NCBI RefSeq assembly: GCF_001704415.2
Contig: NW_017189740.1
Location: 310,001 to 374,000, forward strand
DNA from: Capra hircus
Taxonomy: Eukaryota > Chordata > Mammalia > Artiodactyla > Bovidae
Reading direction: 5' to 3'
Length of the DNA: 64,000 bases
Numbering within the stretch: position 1 is the stretch's first letter; the number at the start of each line of letters is the position of its first letter. Position numbers and translations under genes: made by a program. The notes under the pieces were generated by a model that was not told the DNA's origin, made no database searches, and saw nothing but the letters and a program-made list of their open reading frames with translations. Positions 44,457 to 54,093 of the stretch are shown here, one piece after another.

Positions 44457-44640
44457 AATCCAGTCTCAATCAGTATCCCTGTGAGATACTTTATAGAATC
44501 TGAGAAGCTGATTCTAAAATTCGTTAGCAAGTGAGAAAGAACAGCCAAAAATTTTTTTTTTCACAAATAACATAGTGGAAGGGTTTGTCTTATTATTAAT
44601 CAGCATAATGAGTTATTGACACTGGAATACAAGTAGGTCC
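44457..44640 (+). mobile_element. Old L1 ORF2 fragment, right half
   Basis: GAAGCTGATTCTAAAATTCG and AAAGAACAGCCAAAAATTTT match L1 'aagctgattctaaaattcatatgg' and 'agaatagccaaaacaattttg'. Together with 41106-41157 it shows the BovB landed in an L1. Confidence 0.58.
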
Positions 44641-44874
44641 ATGAGATTGTATGTATTTGAGTGTATGTTTTTTTAAAGATAGTGTGGGAATAATTGGCTG
44701 TTGGTTATTTATCTATAAGGAAACTCCCACACTCTGAAAGCTTAAAAGCAATTCCCATTAGTTTACATAGCTTCTTTTTTTAATCATCTACTACCATGTT
44801 TTTAAATCAATATTTTCTCATTACTGCTCTCAAGAATTTGTAGGTAGTTATATATGATCTCTGTTGATGTATTA
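44641..44874. other. No recognised feature
   Basis: Unassigned AT-rich spacer. Confidence 0.5.
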
Positions 44875-45185
44875 AGTTGGACCTCAAATCAAAACAGCCC
44901 TGGTTTCAACCTTGCATCTGCTACTAATTTTTTTTGTTTCCTTGAGCAAATCACTTTCCCTTTAAGTGTTCAGTTTCATTGTCTACAAAGTGAGGTTTTA
45001 TGAGATTCCTTAAGATCTTGACTTAGATTCATCTAAATCTCTCATGTTCCTGCAACTGTTTGGTGATTTTAATTATTGCTCACAACTTTATTTTCTCCAT
45101 TTTTAAAAAATATAGTTGAGGAAACTAAAGTCAAGAGGGAAAGAATAGCTTATTCAGGATCTCACAGGCAGCAGTTGCTTGTTTC
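44875..45185. mobile_element. Two MIR-class fragments in opposite orientation
   Basis: Plus strand 44875-45040: TTTCAACCTTGCATCTGCTA, CCTTGAGCAAATCACTTTCC, TTCAGTTTCATTGTCTAC. Minus strand 45085-45185: TTTTCTCCATTTTT, GTTGAGGAAACTAAAGTCAA, GGATCTCACAGGCAGCAG. Both are MIR-like core segments. Confidence 0.62.
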
Positions 45186-45194
45186 AGTTCTAGT

Positions 45195-45640
45195 TAGGCT
45201 CAGCCATTGATTGAAAGGCTTGGTGGGTCAAGATAGAGGTTTATTTTCCCCCACAATAACACTGGCACAGTGTTAGACAGTGCAGGGTCTGCATAGCAGC
45301 TGCTTGGTCATCAGGGACCCTGGCTTCTTGTTTTTGTGCTTTGCCATCCTGAGTGCTGTGTTCCTTCTTCAATGTTTCTCAGAGGCTCAAGAGGGTTACT
45401 GTTATTCTGGTGATGATGTGGTGAAAGATAGAGATGTAAAGGGTGTCTGTCTCCAAACCAAGTCAATTCAGTATAAAGGGCTTCCCCAGAGATGTCATGT
45501 AAAATTTCCATCTCACTGGACACTCCTATCTGCATGGGAGATTAGAAATGCAGTTTTTTTGAGCTACATATATTGCTGCCACAAGTCAGTTATTAAGGAA
45601 GAAGGGGAGATCCAAATCAACTCAACAACTAGCGTTTCTG
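45195..45640 (+). repeat. Ancient interspersed repeat, same unnamed family
   Basis: AGAGGTTTATTTTCCCCCAC, GGTCATCAGGGACCCTGGCT, TTGCTGCCACAAGTCAGTTA and TTAAGGAAGAAGGGGAGATC match the family noted at 24420 and 36700. This copy includes a longer 3' part. An open frame here (45280-45708) shows no protein similarity I recognise. Confidence 0.6.
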
Positions 45641-46207
45641 CTAGAATGCTAAGCCTCACATGCTGGTATGCTGACCCGTATGTGATGCTCTTTCCATTAA
45701 ATCTATAGGCCTGATTCTCAGATTTGAAGTGACAGCTTGGAGGAAGGATCAGAGTATGTTTCATGGAGGGCATGGCATTTGGGTTGTACTTGCATTGATG
45801 CTGAGAAGGTGGATAGCTGGAGTCAGGATTTGGGAATGCACTACAGTGATGGCAACAAGATGACCACAGACTAGGAGGTGAGAGGGTAGGTGAGGAAACA
45901 GCATGTGGCTCAGGTTGACTGGAGCCCAAAATGAGTAAGAGGAGGCTGGAAGGAGCCCAGGCTACTAGTTGGTGGGTTTGTAAACGTTGATTATTGTTCT
46001 TGCCTTAAATACATTGTATGGTTGGGGAATGCCCCTCCCCACTCCCCCTCCCCACCCCCCCCACCCCCCCCACACACATAAGTACTAGAACAAGGTTGGA
46101 ACAGGCAAGAGGATGGAGGAGATAGTCCTTAATGTGGAGACTTGTCTCAGCTCATTAAGTTAGCTCCTGCTGGTCTGCCCAGGGTCTCTTGTTTGGGTTC
46201 AGGGAAC
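45641..46207. other. Unassigned, with C-rich tract
   Basis: A C-rich low-complexity run of CCCCACCCC type lies at 46031-46074. The rest may include a decayed ancient repeat (AGGATCAGAGTATGTTTCAT, GGCATGGCATTTGGGTTG). No gene seen. Confidence 0.45.
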
Positions 46208-46487
46208 GAGAAGGCAATGGCACCCGACTCCAGTATTCTTGCCTGGAAAATCCCATGAATGGAAGAGTCTGGTAGGCTGCAGTCTATGGGGTCGTGAGTA
46301 GTCAGACATGACTGAGTGACTTCACTTTGACTTTTCACTTTCATGCATTGGAGAAGGAAATGGCAACCCACTCCAGTGTTCTTGCCTGGAGAATCCCAGG
46401 GACGGGGGAGCCTGGTGGGCTGCTGTCTATGGGGTCGCACAGAGTCGGACACGACTGAAGCAACTGAGCAGCAGCAGCAGCAGCAGC
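46208..46487 (+). mobile_element. Bov-A2 SINE
   Basis: Two Bov-A units with linker CACTTTGACTTTTCACTTTC and an (AGC)n tail of 7 units at 46468-46487. Confidence 0.95.
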
Positions 46488-46630
46488 GGTTCCCAAACTT
46501 TGCTGTAAGTTGGAATAATCTGGAACCATTTTCACAAATACTGTCCACTGACTCATAACCCCAGAGAATCCAATTTGACTGGTATGGGATGTTAGCTGGG
46601 TTTGGCAAAGCTCCTTAGGTGATCAGAACA
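46488..46630. mobile_element. MER5-like hAT-Charlie fragment
   Basis: GGTTCCCAAACTTTGCTGTA, GTTGGAATAATCTGGAACCA, CCCCAGAGAATCCAATTTGA and AAAGCTCCTTAGGTGATCAG fit a MER5-type nonautonomous hAT element. The terminal bases were lost or overwritten by the adjacent Bov-A2. Confidence 0.65.
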
Positions 46631-46654
46631 TTTTAGCTAACCTTTGGGTTAGGG

Positions 46655-46839
46655 CAGGGGTCCCCAACCTCTGACATCTAACGCTTAATGATCTGAGGTG
46701 GAGCTGATGTAATAACAGAAATAAAGTGCACAATAAGTGTAATGTACTTGAATCATCCCCAAACCATCTTTCTCCCATCCTTAGAAAAATTGTCATCTAT
46801 GAAACTGGCCCCTGATGCCAAAAATGTTGGGGATATCTG
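46655..46839. mobile_element. Nonautonomous hAT transposon with 8-bp TSD
   Basis: Termini CAGGGGTCCCCAACC and GTTGGGGATATCTG are imperfect inverted repeats. Internal TTAATGATCTGAGGTGGAGC and ATCCCCAAACCATC with GAAAAATTGTCATCTATGAA match a short mammalian family with CAGGGGTCCCCAACC ends. GGTTAGGG is duplicated at 46647-46654 and 46840-46847; eight bases is the hAT signature. A central segment is deleted relative to longer copies. Confidence 0.88.
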
Positions 46840-46847
46840 GGTTAGGG

Positions 46848-47968
46848 CACTGAAAGCCAAATGTTAACAAAGAATGAATTATATTTGACACCATTATACT
46901 GTCATTCTACATAACATTATTATGTAATAGTACATGTAATTATTATCAATAAAATTTCCCATTGGTTTCCCCATGGGCAGGTGGGCAAGCTAGGAGGTGG
47001 TGTTGCAGAAAGGTTTTTCACACGGCAAGGAGGTCACTGCACTCCTTGCTGGAGGATACCATATTTGGCAATGTTGGACTCAGAGGAGGTGATGCATTCC
47101 CCATTAGGACTTTTACAAGATGCTTTAGCAGACACCTGGGGCCTTCTGGGTGGGAAAGCCAACACAAACAATTGCAAAGATGGACCTTCTGAGATTTAAA
47201 AAGTACTTAAAATTAAATCTCATCTCCCCCTACCTCTAATTGATGTATTGAGTGGCCTTGTTGCAGTTCTGTGAAGGGGTTAAAAGTACAGGTCTGGAGT
47301 TGGCACAGTTGGTGGGCAAGACTGGACCTGCTCTGGGGCCAGTGGAGGGAGACATGCTGCCACTGGGGTCCTGGTGCTTGGCAGACAGAGCCAGTTTGGG
47401 CACCTGGACCCTCGCCACCTCCCCTCCTTTGCAACCAGCTCCCAGGCTTTTCTTGTGGAGTGCCTGGAGAACTGGATGAGAAGTGATAACCATAAGCATA
47501 AATTAACTCATTAACAGTAAAATTTGCAACACCCTGTGTAAATTTCCCTGAGTTCAAAGTTATCGTAGATAAGGATACAGTTAGTCAGAAAACCTGCCTA
47601 GTGACTGCTGGTTAGGGGAAGAGTGTGGGTGAGGGGTTGGCAGAGGCCACAGCCTGGCTCAGTCTGCAAATAAGAGAAGAGGCTGAGAGTTGGTGTCCTG
47701 CTGGCTTTGTCAGTATTTAGATGAAAATGCCACTGCTGCCAATAGAGACTGACAATTTGAAAAGCCCTGTCTCTTAATTGAACTTATTCATAAGCCCCAT
47801 ATTTTCGAACATGAGGCAGCTTATCAAAAAGACAGGCATTACGCATCAACTATTTTGTTTAGTTTAGCAAAAGTTGAGGTAAATAACTTTTGTCATTTTG
47901 GTATCTGTCGTCAAATCTCTACCAGAACAATAATTCTGTAGCTTGTTCAGAGTGGGCCAGACCAACTT
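46848..47968. other. About 1.1 kb without recognised features
   Basis: Somewhat GC-richer at 47280-47460. Open frames exist on both strands there, but they overlap each other and resemble no protein I know. Confidence 0.45.
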
Positions 47969-47979
47969 CTGCAATAGAA

Positions 47980-48190
47980 AAGTGAAAGTGAAGTCACTCA
48001 GTGTGTCCGACTCTTTGCAACCCCGTGGACTGTAGCCTACCAGGCTTCTCCGTCCATGGGATTCTCCAGGCAAGAATACTGGAGTGGGTTACCATTTCCT
48101 TCTCCAGGGGATCTTCCCACCCAGGGATCAAACCCAGGTCTCTGGCATTGGAGGCAGACACTTTAACCTCTGAGCCACAGGGAAGCCCTA
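47980..48190 (-). mobile_element. Bov-tA SINE, antisense
   Basis: GTGTCCGACTCTTTGCAACC to the head CTGAGCCACAGGGAAGCCC. The 11-bp duplication CTGCAATAGAA at 47969-47979 and 48191-48201 is perfect. Confidence 0.96.
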
Positions 48191-48429
48191 CTGCAATAGA
48201 AGCCTAAGCAAAAGAGATTTGCTGCTATAGCAGTTCCTTTTTCCTGAGGCATTTCCCCGTCAATGGAAAGGGGGTAAGAAGAGTGAAGGATAAGGTGCAG
48301 GAAAGGAGAAAATGATTGTTGCTCTATAGCTGGAGGCCTTCCTTACCCCATTGATGGCCAGGTTTGTTGAAGAAAGAGGTCCATCTATAAAGGATTTCAT
48401 CTAAAAGTTAATAGAAGGGTGTTAGGGAA
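48191..48429. other. No recognised feature
   Basis: Unassigned spacer. Confidence 0.5.
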
Positions 48430-48935
48430 ATTAAATGAATTAGGCTTCAGAGACAAAGCAGATCAGGCCTCTGACCTTGCTTCTAACCTGCCTGGACACT
48501 GCCCTGTCTGTGAGTGACTGCCTGCTGTGAGTGCAAGACTTGCAGCACCAGAGATAAGATGGGGGAGGAATCTTGAGAACTGTTGAGACCCTGAGGGGGC
48601 TGGCCAACCAAGGCCAGGCTTAACTACATTCCAAGTTTTACACAAGAAAACAAACAGCATTGATCTGAAACCAGAGCTGCAATTTGGTCACAGATTGATG
48701 ATGATATCAGTTTGCCACCATCCTGGGATTATAAGTGGAACCCCAAACTGCAGTCTTTGAAGTCTCAGCCACGCTTCCTGGGCCCCTTTTCCCAATGGGG
48801 ACTCCAGATGTGCTGTGACACGGGACTTCCTAGTGCTGATTAAGTCTGGATGTTGGTCAAAACCCAACTTGGTGTCGTATTTTCTGCTGTTTCTATGTCT
48901 CTTTTCTTTTAATATTAGTGTGTTGAAAGTAAGCT
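48430..48935 (+). mobile_element. Possible ERV LTR remnant
   Basis: GGGATTATAAGTGGAACCCC could be a degenerate promoter region, followed by CCAATGGGGACTCCAGATGT and CCCAACTTGGTGTCGTATTT as in an R-U5 segment. I infer an LTR from layout only; no tRNA primer site or viral gene was found. Confidence 0.35.
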
Positions 48936-48999
48936 AGATAATTCTCTAAAAAATATCTGTATTATTTACTTGCATATAATGAAATATTGTTGCTATGAG

Positions 49000-49195
49000 C
49001 CATGAACAATACCAGGATTCTTGCCCTCCAGAGGAGGAGAATTTGATCTGGGGTCAGTGACGAGGCTTGATTGCTCAGAGCGTTTGTGTAATAAAGTTTT
49101 ATTCAAGTATAAAAGAGATAAATAAAACTTCTGACGTAGACATCAGGAAGGGGCAGAAAGAGTGCACCTTTCTAGTTTTTAACAACTATATACCT
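49000..49195 (-). mobile_element. Ruminant ERV2-type LTR fragment, antisense
   Basis: The reverse complement reads AATAAAACTTTATTACACAA, then GCTCTGAGCAATCAAGCCTC, GTCACTGACCCCAGATC and CCTCTGGAGGGCAAGAATCC. That is the polyadenylation region and U5 of a ruminant betaretrovirus-like LTR. The U3 part is cut off near 49195, and no gag, pol or env is present. Confidence 0.68.
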
Positions 49196-49204
49196 ATTTA
49201 GTAC

Positions 49205-50098
49205 AGTTCACTTGCTCAGTCGTGTTCGACTCTGCAATCCCATGAACTGCAGCACATCAGGCTTCCCTGTCCGTCATCAACTCCTGGAGCTTGTTTAAAC
49301 TCATGTCCATTGAGTCAGTGATGACATCCAACCATCTCATCCTCTGTTGTCCCCTTCTCCTCCTTCCTTCAATCTTTCCCATCATCAGGGTCTTTTCCAA
49401 TGGGTCAGTTCTTTTCATCAGGTGGTCAAAGGGTTGGAGCTTCAGCATCAGTCCTTCCAATGAATATGCAGGACTGACTTCCTTTAGGATTGACTGGTTG
49501 GATCTCCTTGCAGTCCAAGGGACTCTCAAGAGTCTTCTCCAACACCACAGTTCAAAAGCATCAATTCTTCGGCACTCAACTTTCTTTACTGTCCAACTCT
49601 TACATCCATATATGACTACTGGACCTTTGTTGGCAAAGTAATGTCTCTACTTTTTGATATACTGTCTAAGTTGGTCATAACTTTTCTTCCAAGGAGCATC
49701 TTTTAATTTCATGGTTGCAGCCACCATCTGCAGTGATTTTGGAGCCCCTAAAAGTAAAGTCTGTCACTATTTCCACTGTTTCCCCATCTATTTGCCATGA
49801 AATGATAGGACCAGATGCCATGATCTTAATTTTCTGAATGTTGAACTTTAAGCCAACTTTTTCACTCTCCTCTTTGACTCTCATCAAGAGGCTTTTGAGT
49901 TCCTCTTCACTTTCTGCCATAAGGGTGGTGTCATCTGCATATCTGAGGTTATTGATATTTCTCCCAGGAATCTTGATTCCAGCTTGTGCTTCATCCAGCC
50001 CAGTGTTTCTCATTATGTACTCTACATAGAAGTTAAATAAGCAGGGTGACAATATACAGCCTTGACATACTCCTTTCCCGATTTGGAACCAGTCCATT
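49205..50098 (-). mobile_element. BovB LINE, antisense, 5'-truncated
   Basis: Reversed 3' terminus at 49205. On the minus strand a 140-residue open stretch (49675-50097) holds IGKGVCQGCILSPCLFNFYV and the intact NNLRYADDTTLMAESEEELK block. Small deletions lie near 49622 (about 30 bp) and 49430 (LKLQPFDHL where the family has LKLKLQYFGHL). Truncated within the RT domain at the tryptophan-rich DWFQIGKG segment. Confidence 0.95.
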
Positions 50099-50255
50099 TA
50101 ATCACACCCATCTGGACATTTTTGCCATGTAAATAAGATATTCATAGACACTTGGTATTAAGATGTGAATATTTGGGGGAGGCCACTATTCTACCTACCA
50201 TAGTTTACCAGTTTGTTCTGAATACTTCTATTTTTTTTCCTGCTTCTGCAAATAG

Positions 50256-50258
<3 letters not shown>

Positions 50259-50289
<31 letters not shown>
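50259..50289. repeat. (TG)n microsatellite
   Basis: About 16 uninterrupted TG units following AAATAGGGG. Confidence 0.97.
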
Positions 50290-50293
<4 letters not shown>

Positions 50294-50329
50294 CTATGTA
50301 TTTTTTTTCTTTTTGTTTTTCAGTAAACA

Positions 50330-50572
50330 AGGATCTTAATAGACATTTTGTTCACTTAACAGTATATCATATGTAAATCATTATATTATATGTAAATCAT
50401 TACATATACTTTGGCCTCATTCTTTTTAATGGCTGTCTGTGGTCCAGGAGATGGTTTTATCACCATTTCTTTATTCTATTGTCATGAGTGGATATGTGAG
50501 CTGTTTCTATTTTTGTTCTTTTAAATGCAGAGGCAATGATGATCATTGTACATTTCAGCATCTTTGCTGTCT
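50330..50572 (-). mobile_element. Old L1-like fragment, antisense
   Basis: TTGTTCACTTAACAGTATAT, CCTCATTCTTTTTAATGGCT and ATGATGATCATTGTACATTT match a common reversed old LINE/L1 3' sequence ('cacttaatactgtatctt', 'cattctttttaatggctgc', 'aacatccttgtacat'). Confidence 0.5.
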
Positions 50573-50574
50573 GT

Positions 50575-51222
50575 CATCAACACAGCAGCCAGTGTATGCT
50601 TTTAAAATGCAAGCCTACTCAATACTTCCATCACACTTAGCTAGAATCTAACTTCCTTACCATGGACTACCAGAGCCTTTAGGATGTGGCTACCTGACAC
50701 TGAAACAGCTGTTATTTTTCTGTTTGCTCATTCCACTCCAGTCACAATGACTCTTACTTAAACACACCAAGCCCCTCAGAACCTGCGGATTTTCTGGGTG
50801 GCTCACCACCTGCTTCTTCAGTTCTCTCTGATATATCACCTTATTAAAGAAGTGTTCCCTGGCTGTCCACTCAACAAACAATGGCACTGTTTCTTTCCTC
50901 CACCAGGCTAGTCCCTTTTTCCTGTTTTCTCTTTTATTCATTATGTGTCATTTAATATATACAACTGCATGCATGATAATGCATACCATGTATATTTTAG
51001 TTATGGGTGATTTGAACAAAGCAATAAAGTGAATACCACTGTATTTTACTTTCCATCAGAGCACTGATTACCACCTGCTGTAGTTTTGTAGCCATCTTCC
51101 ATACTAGCATGTAACAACCATGTGAGACTGTGAGATTGAATTGTTTACTGTTGTCTCTTCAGTGTCCAGCTCAGTGTCTGGCATATTGTAGACCTTTGAT
51201 ATTTGTTGAATAAATGAATTTG
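50575..51222 (+). mobile_element. L2 LINE, end of ORF and 3' UTR
   Basis: ACACAGCAGCCAGTGTATGC, TTTTAAAATGCAAGCCTA, CATTCCACTCCAGTCACAAT, AACACACCAAGCCCCTCAGA, AAGTGTTCCCTGGCTGTCCA, and the terminal AGCTCAGTGTCTGGCATATT with TTTGTTGAATAAATGAA follow L2 to its 3' end. Confidence 0.85.
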
Positions 51223-51237
51223 TGAAGATATATTACT

Positions 51238-51372
51238 ACAAGATATATTACTATATTACTCTGGGTCAAAGGAATTTCAAATTACCTTTTAAAAGGTCAT
51301 ACTATCATATACTCCCACCAGCAGTATATTGTCTCCATATTAATGACTTTTTATGTTAGCCATTCTTTTTGA
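51238..51372 (-). mobile_element. Old L1-like fragment, antisense
   Basis: ACTCTGGGTCAAAGGAATTT and ATACTCCCACCAGCAGTATA match 'gctgggtcaaagggtatg' and 'tacactcccaccagcagtgta' of a reversed LINE, the segment that would follow 50572 in that element. Confidence 0.5.
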
Positions 51373-51659
51373 AATATGTAGGTTGTTATAAATAAAACTG
51401 AATCACAGGATTCTGGCAGTAAAGAATCACTTTTTTTTCTTACAGAGCATGGTACAGAAAGCTGACTCTGGAGTTTATCTCTAGCTTGCTTCCCACAATT
51501 TGAGAGTAGGAGGACTTCTTTCTCGCATTGGGAAAAAGTCAGTTTCCTATCTGTGAATTAAAGGGATTAGAGGTGAAAGGCAATCAGGTAAAATGTTCTA
51601 TACTCACAGAAGTCTTCTCAAACTTGTCTACGTAATATTGTAACCCCTATCTCATTTTT

Positions 51660-51790
51660 CAATTAGTTATACTGAGGGTTCATTTACATAAAATAAAATT
51701 TATACATTTTAAGTATACAGAGTGATGATTCTTTGCTTTACATTTTGCAATGTTTGTTAATCCTTTTTACCTCTAAAGTTATGTCTAATT
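51660..51790 (-). mobile_element. Old L1 3' UTR fragment, antisense
   Basis: AGTTATACTGAGGGTTCATT, TACATAAAATAAAATTTATA and CATTTTAAGTATACAGAGTG resemble the reversed L1 3' UTR that reads 'attgagatataattcacatac'. Weak. Confidence 0.4.
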
Positions 51791-51830
51791 GTGTCTTTTA
51801 TTTTGGATCAATATTGTGAAGAAATTTATT

Positions 51831-51916
51831 CTTTTTTTTAATTTTTATTTTTACTTTATTTTACTTTACAATACTGTATTGGTTTTGCCATACATTGACA
51901 TGAATCCACCACGGGT
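51831..51916 (-). mobile_element. L1-BT 3' tip, antisense
   Basis: T-rich head, then TTTACAATACTGTATTGGTT and TTGCCATACATTGACATGAA. Only about 85 bp of L1-BT. Confidence 0.87.
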
Positions 51917-52207
51917 TTGAAAATCTACTTAGAACAGGTTTTAAAGAGATGCAGCATAAAAATTCCTGGGTTTTATAGTCTTCTCTCTTGTAAGTTCTCT
52001 AGAAATGACACTGCATCACAAAATGTCTGCTGTCACATCTTATTTCTACCTTTCTGTGTTTGTTTTTCAATAATTAATTCTTTTCATGTGTTTACTGTAT
52101 AAACTTCTAGTCCTCTTTTCTGAGGAAGAGACCAATATTCTCATTTATCTGGTGATTCCTTTGACAATGAAAATATTATCCAAACTTTGATATGAAGAAA
52201 GAGTATG

Positions 52208-52287
52208 AACAGGGAGGCCTGGTGTGCTGTGATTCATGGGGTCGCAAAGAGTCGGACACGACTGAGTGACTGAACTGAACTGAACTG
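52208..52287 (+). mobile_element. BovB 3' tip, 80 bp
   Basis: GAACAGGGAGGCCTGGTGTG through GTCGGACACGACTGAGTGAC to three ACTGA units. An extremely 5'-truncated copy. Confidence 0.92.
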
Positions 52288-52974
52288 ATTGAATGCAAAA
52301 ATTGGCAGACTTTGATAGTGTTTTAAATGGTGTATGACTGGGAGACACCTTTCTGGAAAATTAGGTGGAGAATTGTTTCCTCACAGAAGGAACCCCCTGG
52401 ACTTGGTCTTTAATGACTGCACTTTAATATGAGGAGCTTGATGTAGGCAAGATAGACAACTGGACTAGGAGATAGAAGACCTGGCCTATTTTTTCACTAG
52501 CTCTTGAATTCATAGACTACTTGGGTGGTTAAGGTATATGACATACAGCTGTGGTACATAGCAAAAAAAAAATATATAGAAAGTTTTTAGGAAAGTTCAG
52601 ATGAGGGAGAGATTAATTCCAGCCTCTGGGATCAGGTGCAGTTTCATGGAGAAGTTGGCATCTGAGCTTAAACTTTGTGATTCTTGGAATCTGGACATTT
52701 GGAGATGGAGAAACAACCTAGGCAGAGAATAATGTAAGGGAGCACAGAGGCCAGAAAATATGTGGTATGTGTAGAGAGCACTGGGTGATCTTTTTCTGGA
52801 AAGTGGATTGGAATGGATGAAGAGTATGACATGGAGATGGAAAGAAAGGTTTGAGTAAGATTGTGGAATGGATAAATATCTTCCTTTAAAAGTCCAACCT
52901 CCTCTGATCCCACTCTCCCTTTACCGTGGCTTCTTTTGCTTAGTTGAATCATATTGGTATTTTCAAAACTAACT
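52288..52974. other. Mostly unassigned; possible ancient repeat
   Basis: Between about 52590 and 52800, CATGGAGAAGTTGGCATCTG and AGCTTAAACTTTGTGATTCT look like a worn form of the dispersed 'ggaggaggtggcatttgagctgg' sequence. The rest is plain. Confidence 0.35.
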
Positions 52975-53053
52975 TGGCTAAATGCCAAGAAGCTAATAAA
53001 GAAACTGTCAAAGCCCAAATGACCACATGAAAAGATGTTCAACATCATTAGCC

Positions 53054-53112
<59 letters not shown>

Positions 53113-54093
53113 TAAGTCACTTCAGTTGTGTCTGACTGTGCGATCCCATACATGGCAGCCCACCAGGCTCCACCGTCCCTGGGATTCTCCAGGCGAGAAC
53201 ACTGGAGTGGGTTGCCATTTTCTTCTTCAGTGCATGAAAGTGAAAAGTGAAAGTGAAGTCGTTCAGTTGTGTCGGACTCCTCACAACCCCATGGACTGCA
53301 GCCTACCAGGCTCTACCGTCCATGGGTTTCCAGGCAAGAGTACTGGATTGGGGTGCCATTGCCTTCTCCATCATTAGCCACTAGGGAAGTGCAAATTAAA
53401 ACCACAATGAGATATCACTATATGCAGTATGTCTAAAATGAAAAACTGTGACAACACCAAATGCTGGAGAGGATGCAGAAAAGCTGAATCACTCGTACAT
53501 TGCTGATAGAATGTAGAATGGTACAGCTATTCCAGAAAACATTTTTTAAAAGAAATTAAACACGCAACTACAATACGACTCATCAGTTGCATCTCTGGGT
53601 ACTTATCCCAAAGCAGTGAAAACTTACGCTCACACAAAAATGTGTACAAGAATGTTTATAGCCAAATACTGGGGAAAAAAAAGGCCTATGTGTCCTTCAA
53701 TGGGTAAATGGTTAAACATTTTGTGACACATTCATACCATGAAATGAATTCAGCAATGAAAAGGAATTGATACATGCAACTACTTGGATGGATTTCAAGG
53801 CACTATGCTGAGTGAAAAGGGACAACCTCAAATGGTTACATGATGGATGATTCTATGTATATAAAATTTTTGAAATAAAATTTGAGAGAAAGAACAGATT
53901 AGTGGTTATTAAGGGCCAGGGATGGGGATAGGAAGGTGGGAAAGAAGTGGATGAGGTTTTAAAAGGGTAATATGAGGAACTATTCAGTTTCTTGACTATC
54001 ATGGTGTGTGTACAGTTAAGTGCAGATAAAACAAGAAATCTGAATGAGTTTAGTGGATTGAATCAATGTCAGTATCCTGGTTGTGATATCATA
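52975..54093 (+). mobile_element. Old L1, ORF2 end and 3' UTR, split by Bov-A2
   Basis: ATGAAAAGATGTTCAACATC, then after the SINE GTGCAAATTAAAACCACAAT, CACCAAATGCTGGAGAGGAT, TGTGTCCTTCAATGGGTAAA, and 3' UTR AATGTCAGTATCCTGGTTGT. It continues at 54563 after a BovB. Confidence 0.9.
53057..53369 (-). mobile_element. Bov-A2 SINE, antisense, expanded (GCT)n
   Basis: The reversed tail is an array of about 18 CTG units (53055-53108), longer than the 4-8 seen in other copies here. Two reversed Bov-A units and linker follow. The 13-bp duplication ATCATTAGCCACT at 53044-53056 and 53370-53382 is perfect. Confidence 0.97.

Noticed and set aside
45280..45708. 142-codon open frame resembling a secreted protein with a hydrophobic start
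   Set aside because: It overlaps an ancient interspersed repeat (45195-45640), has no homology I recognise and no supporting exon structure.
46341..46608. Glutamine- or alanine-run proteins on either strand
   Set aside because: Produced by the (AGC)n tail of a Bov-A2 SINE.
47213..47557. Overlapping open frames of 70-114 codons on both strands
   Set aside because: Local GC richness reduces stops. Frames conflict with each other and match no known protein.
49000..49195. Intact endogenous retrovirus
   Set aside because: Only LTR pieces are present. No gag, pol or env similarity was seen within the neighbouring sequence.
53055..53108. CTG array as a CRISPR-like or tandem-repeat system
   Set aside because: A simple trinucleotide tract belonging to a SINE tail with target-site duplications.
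53027..53377. Alanine-rich 116-residue protein
   Set aside because: The poly-alanine is the translated (GCT)n tail of a Bov-A2 SINE; the rest is SINE body.
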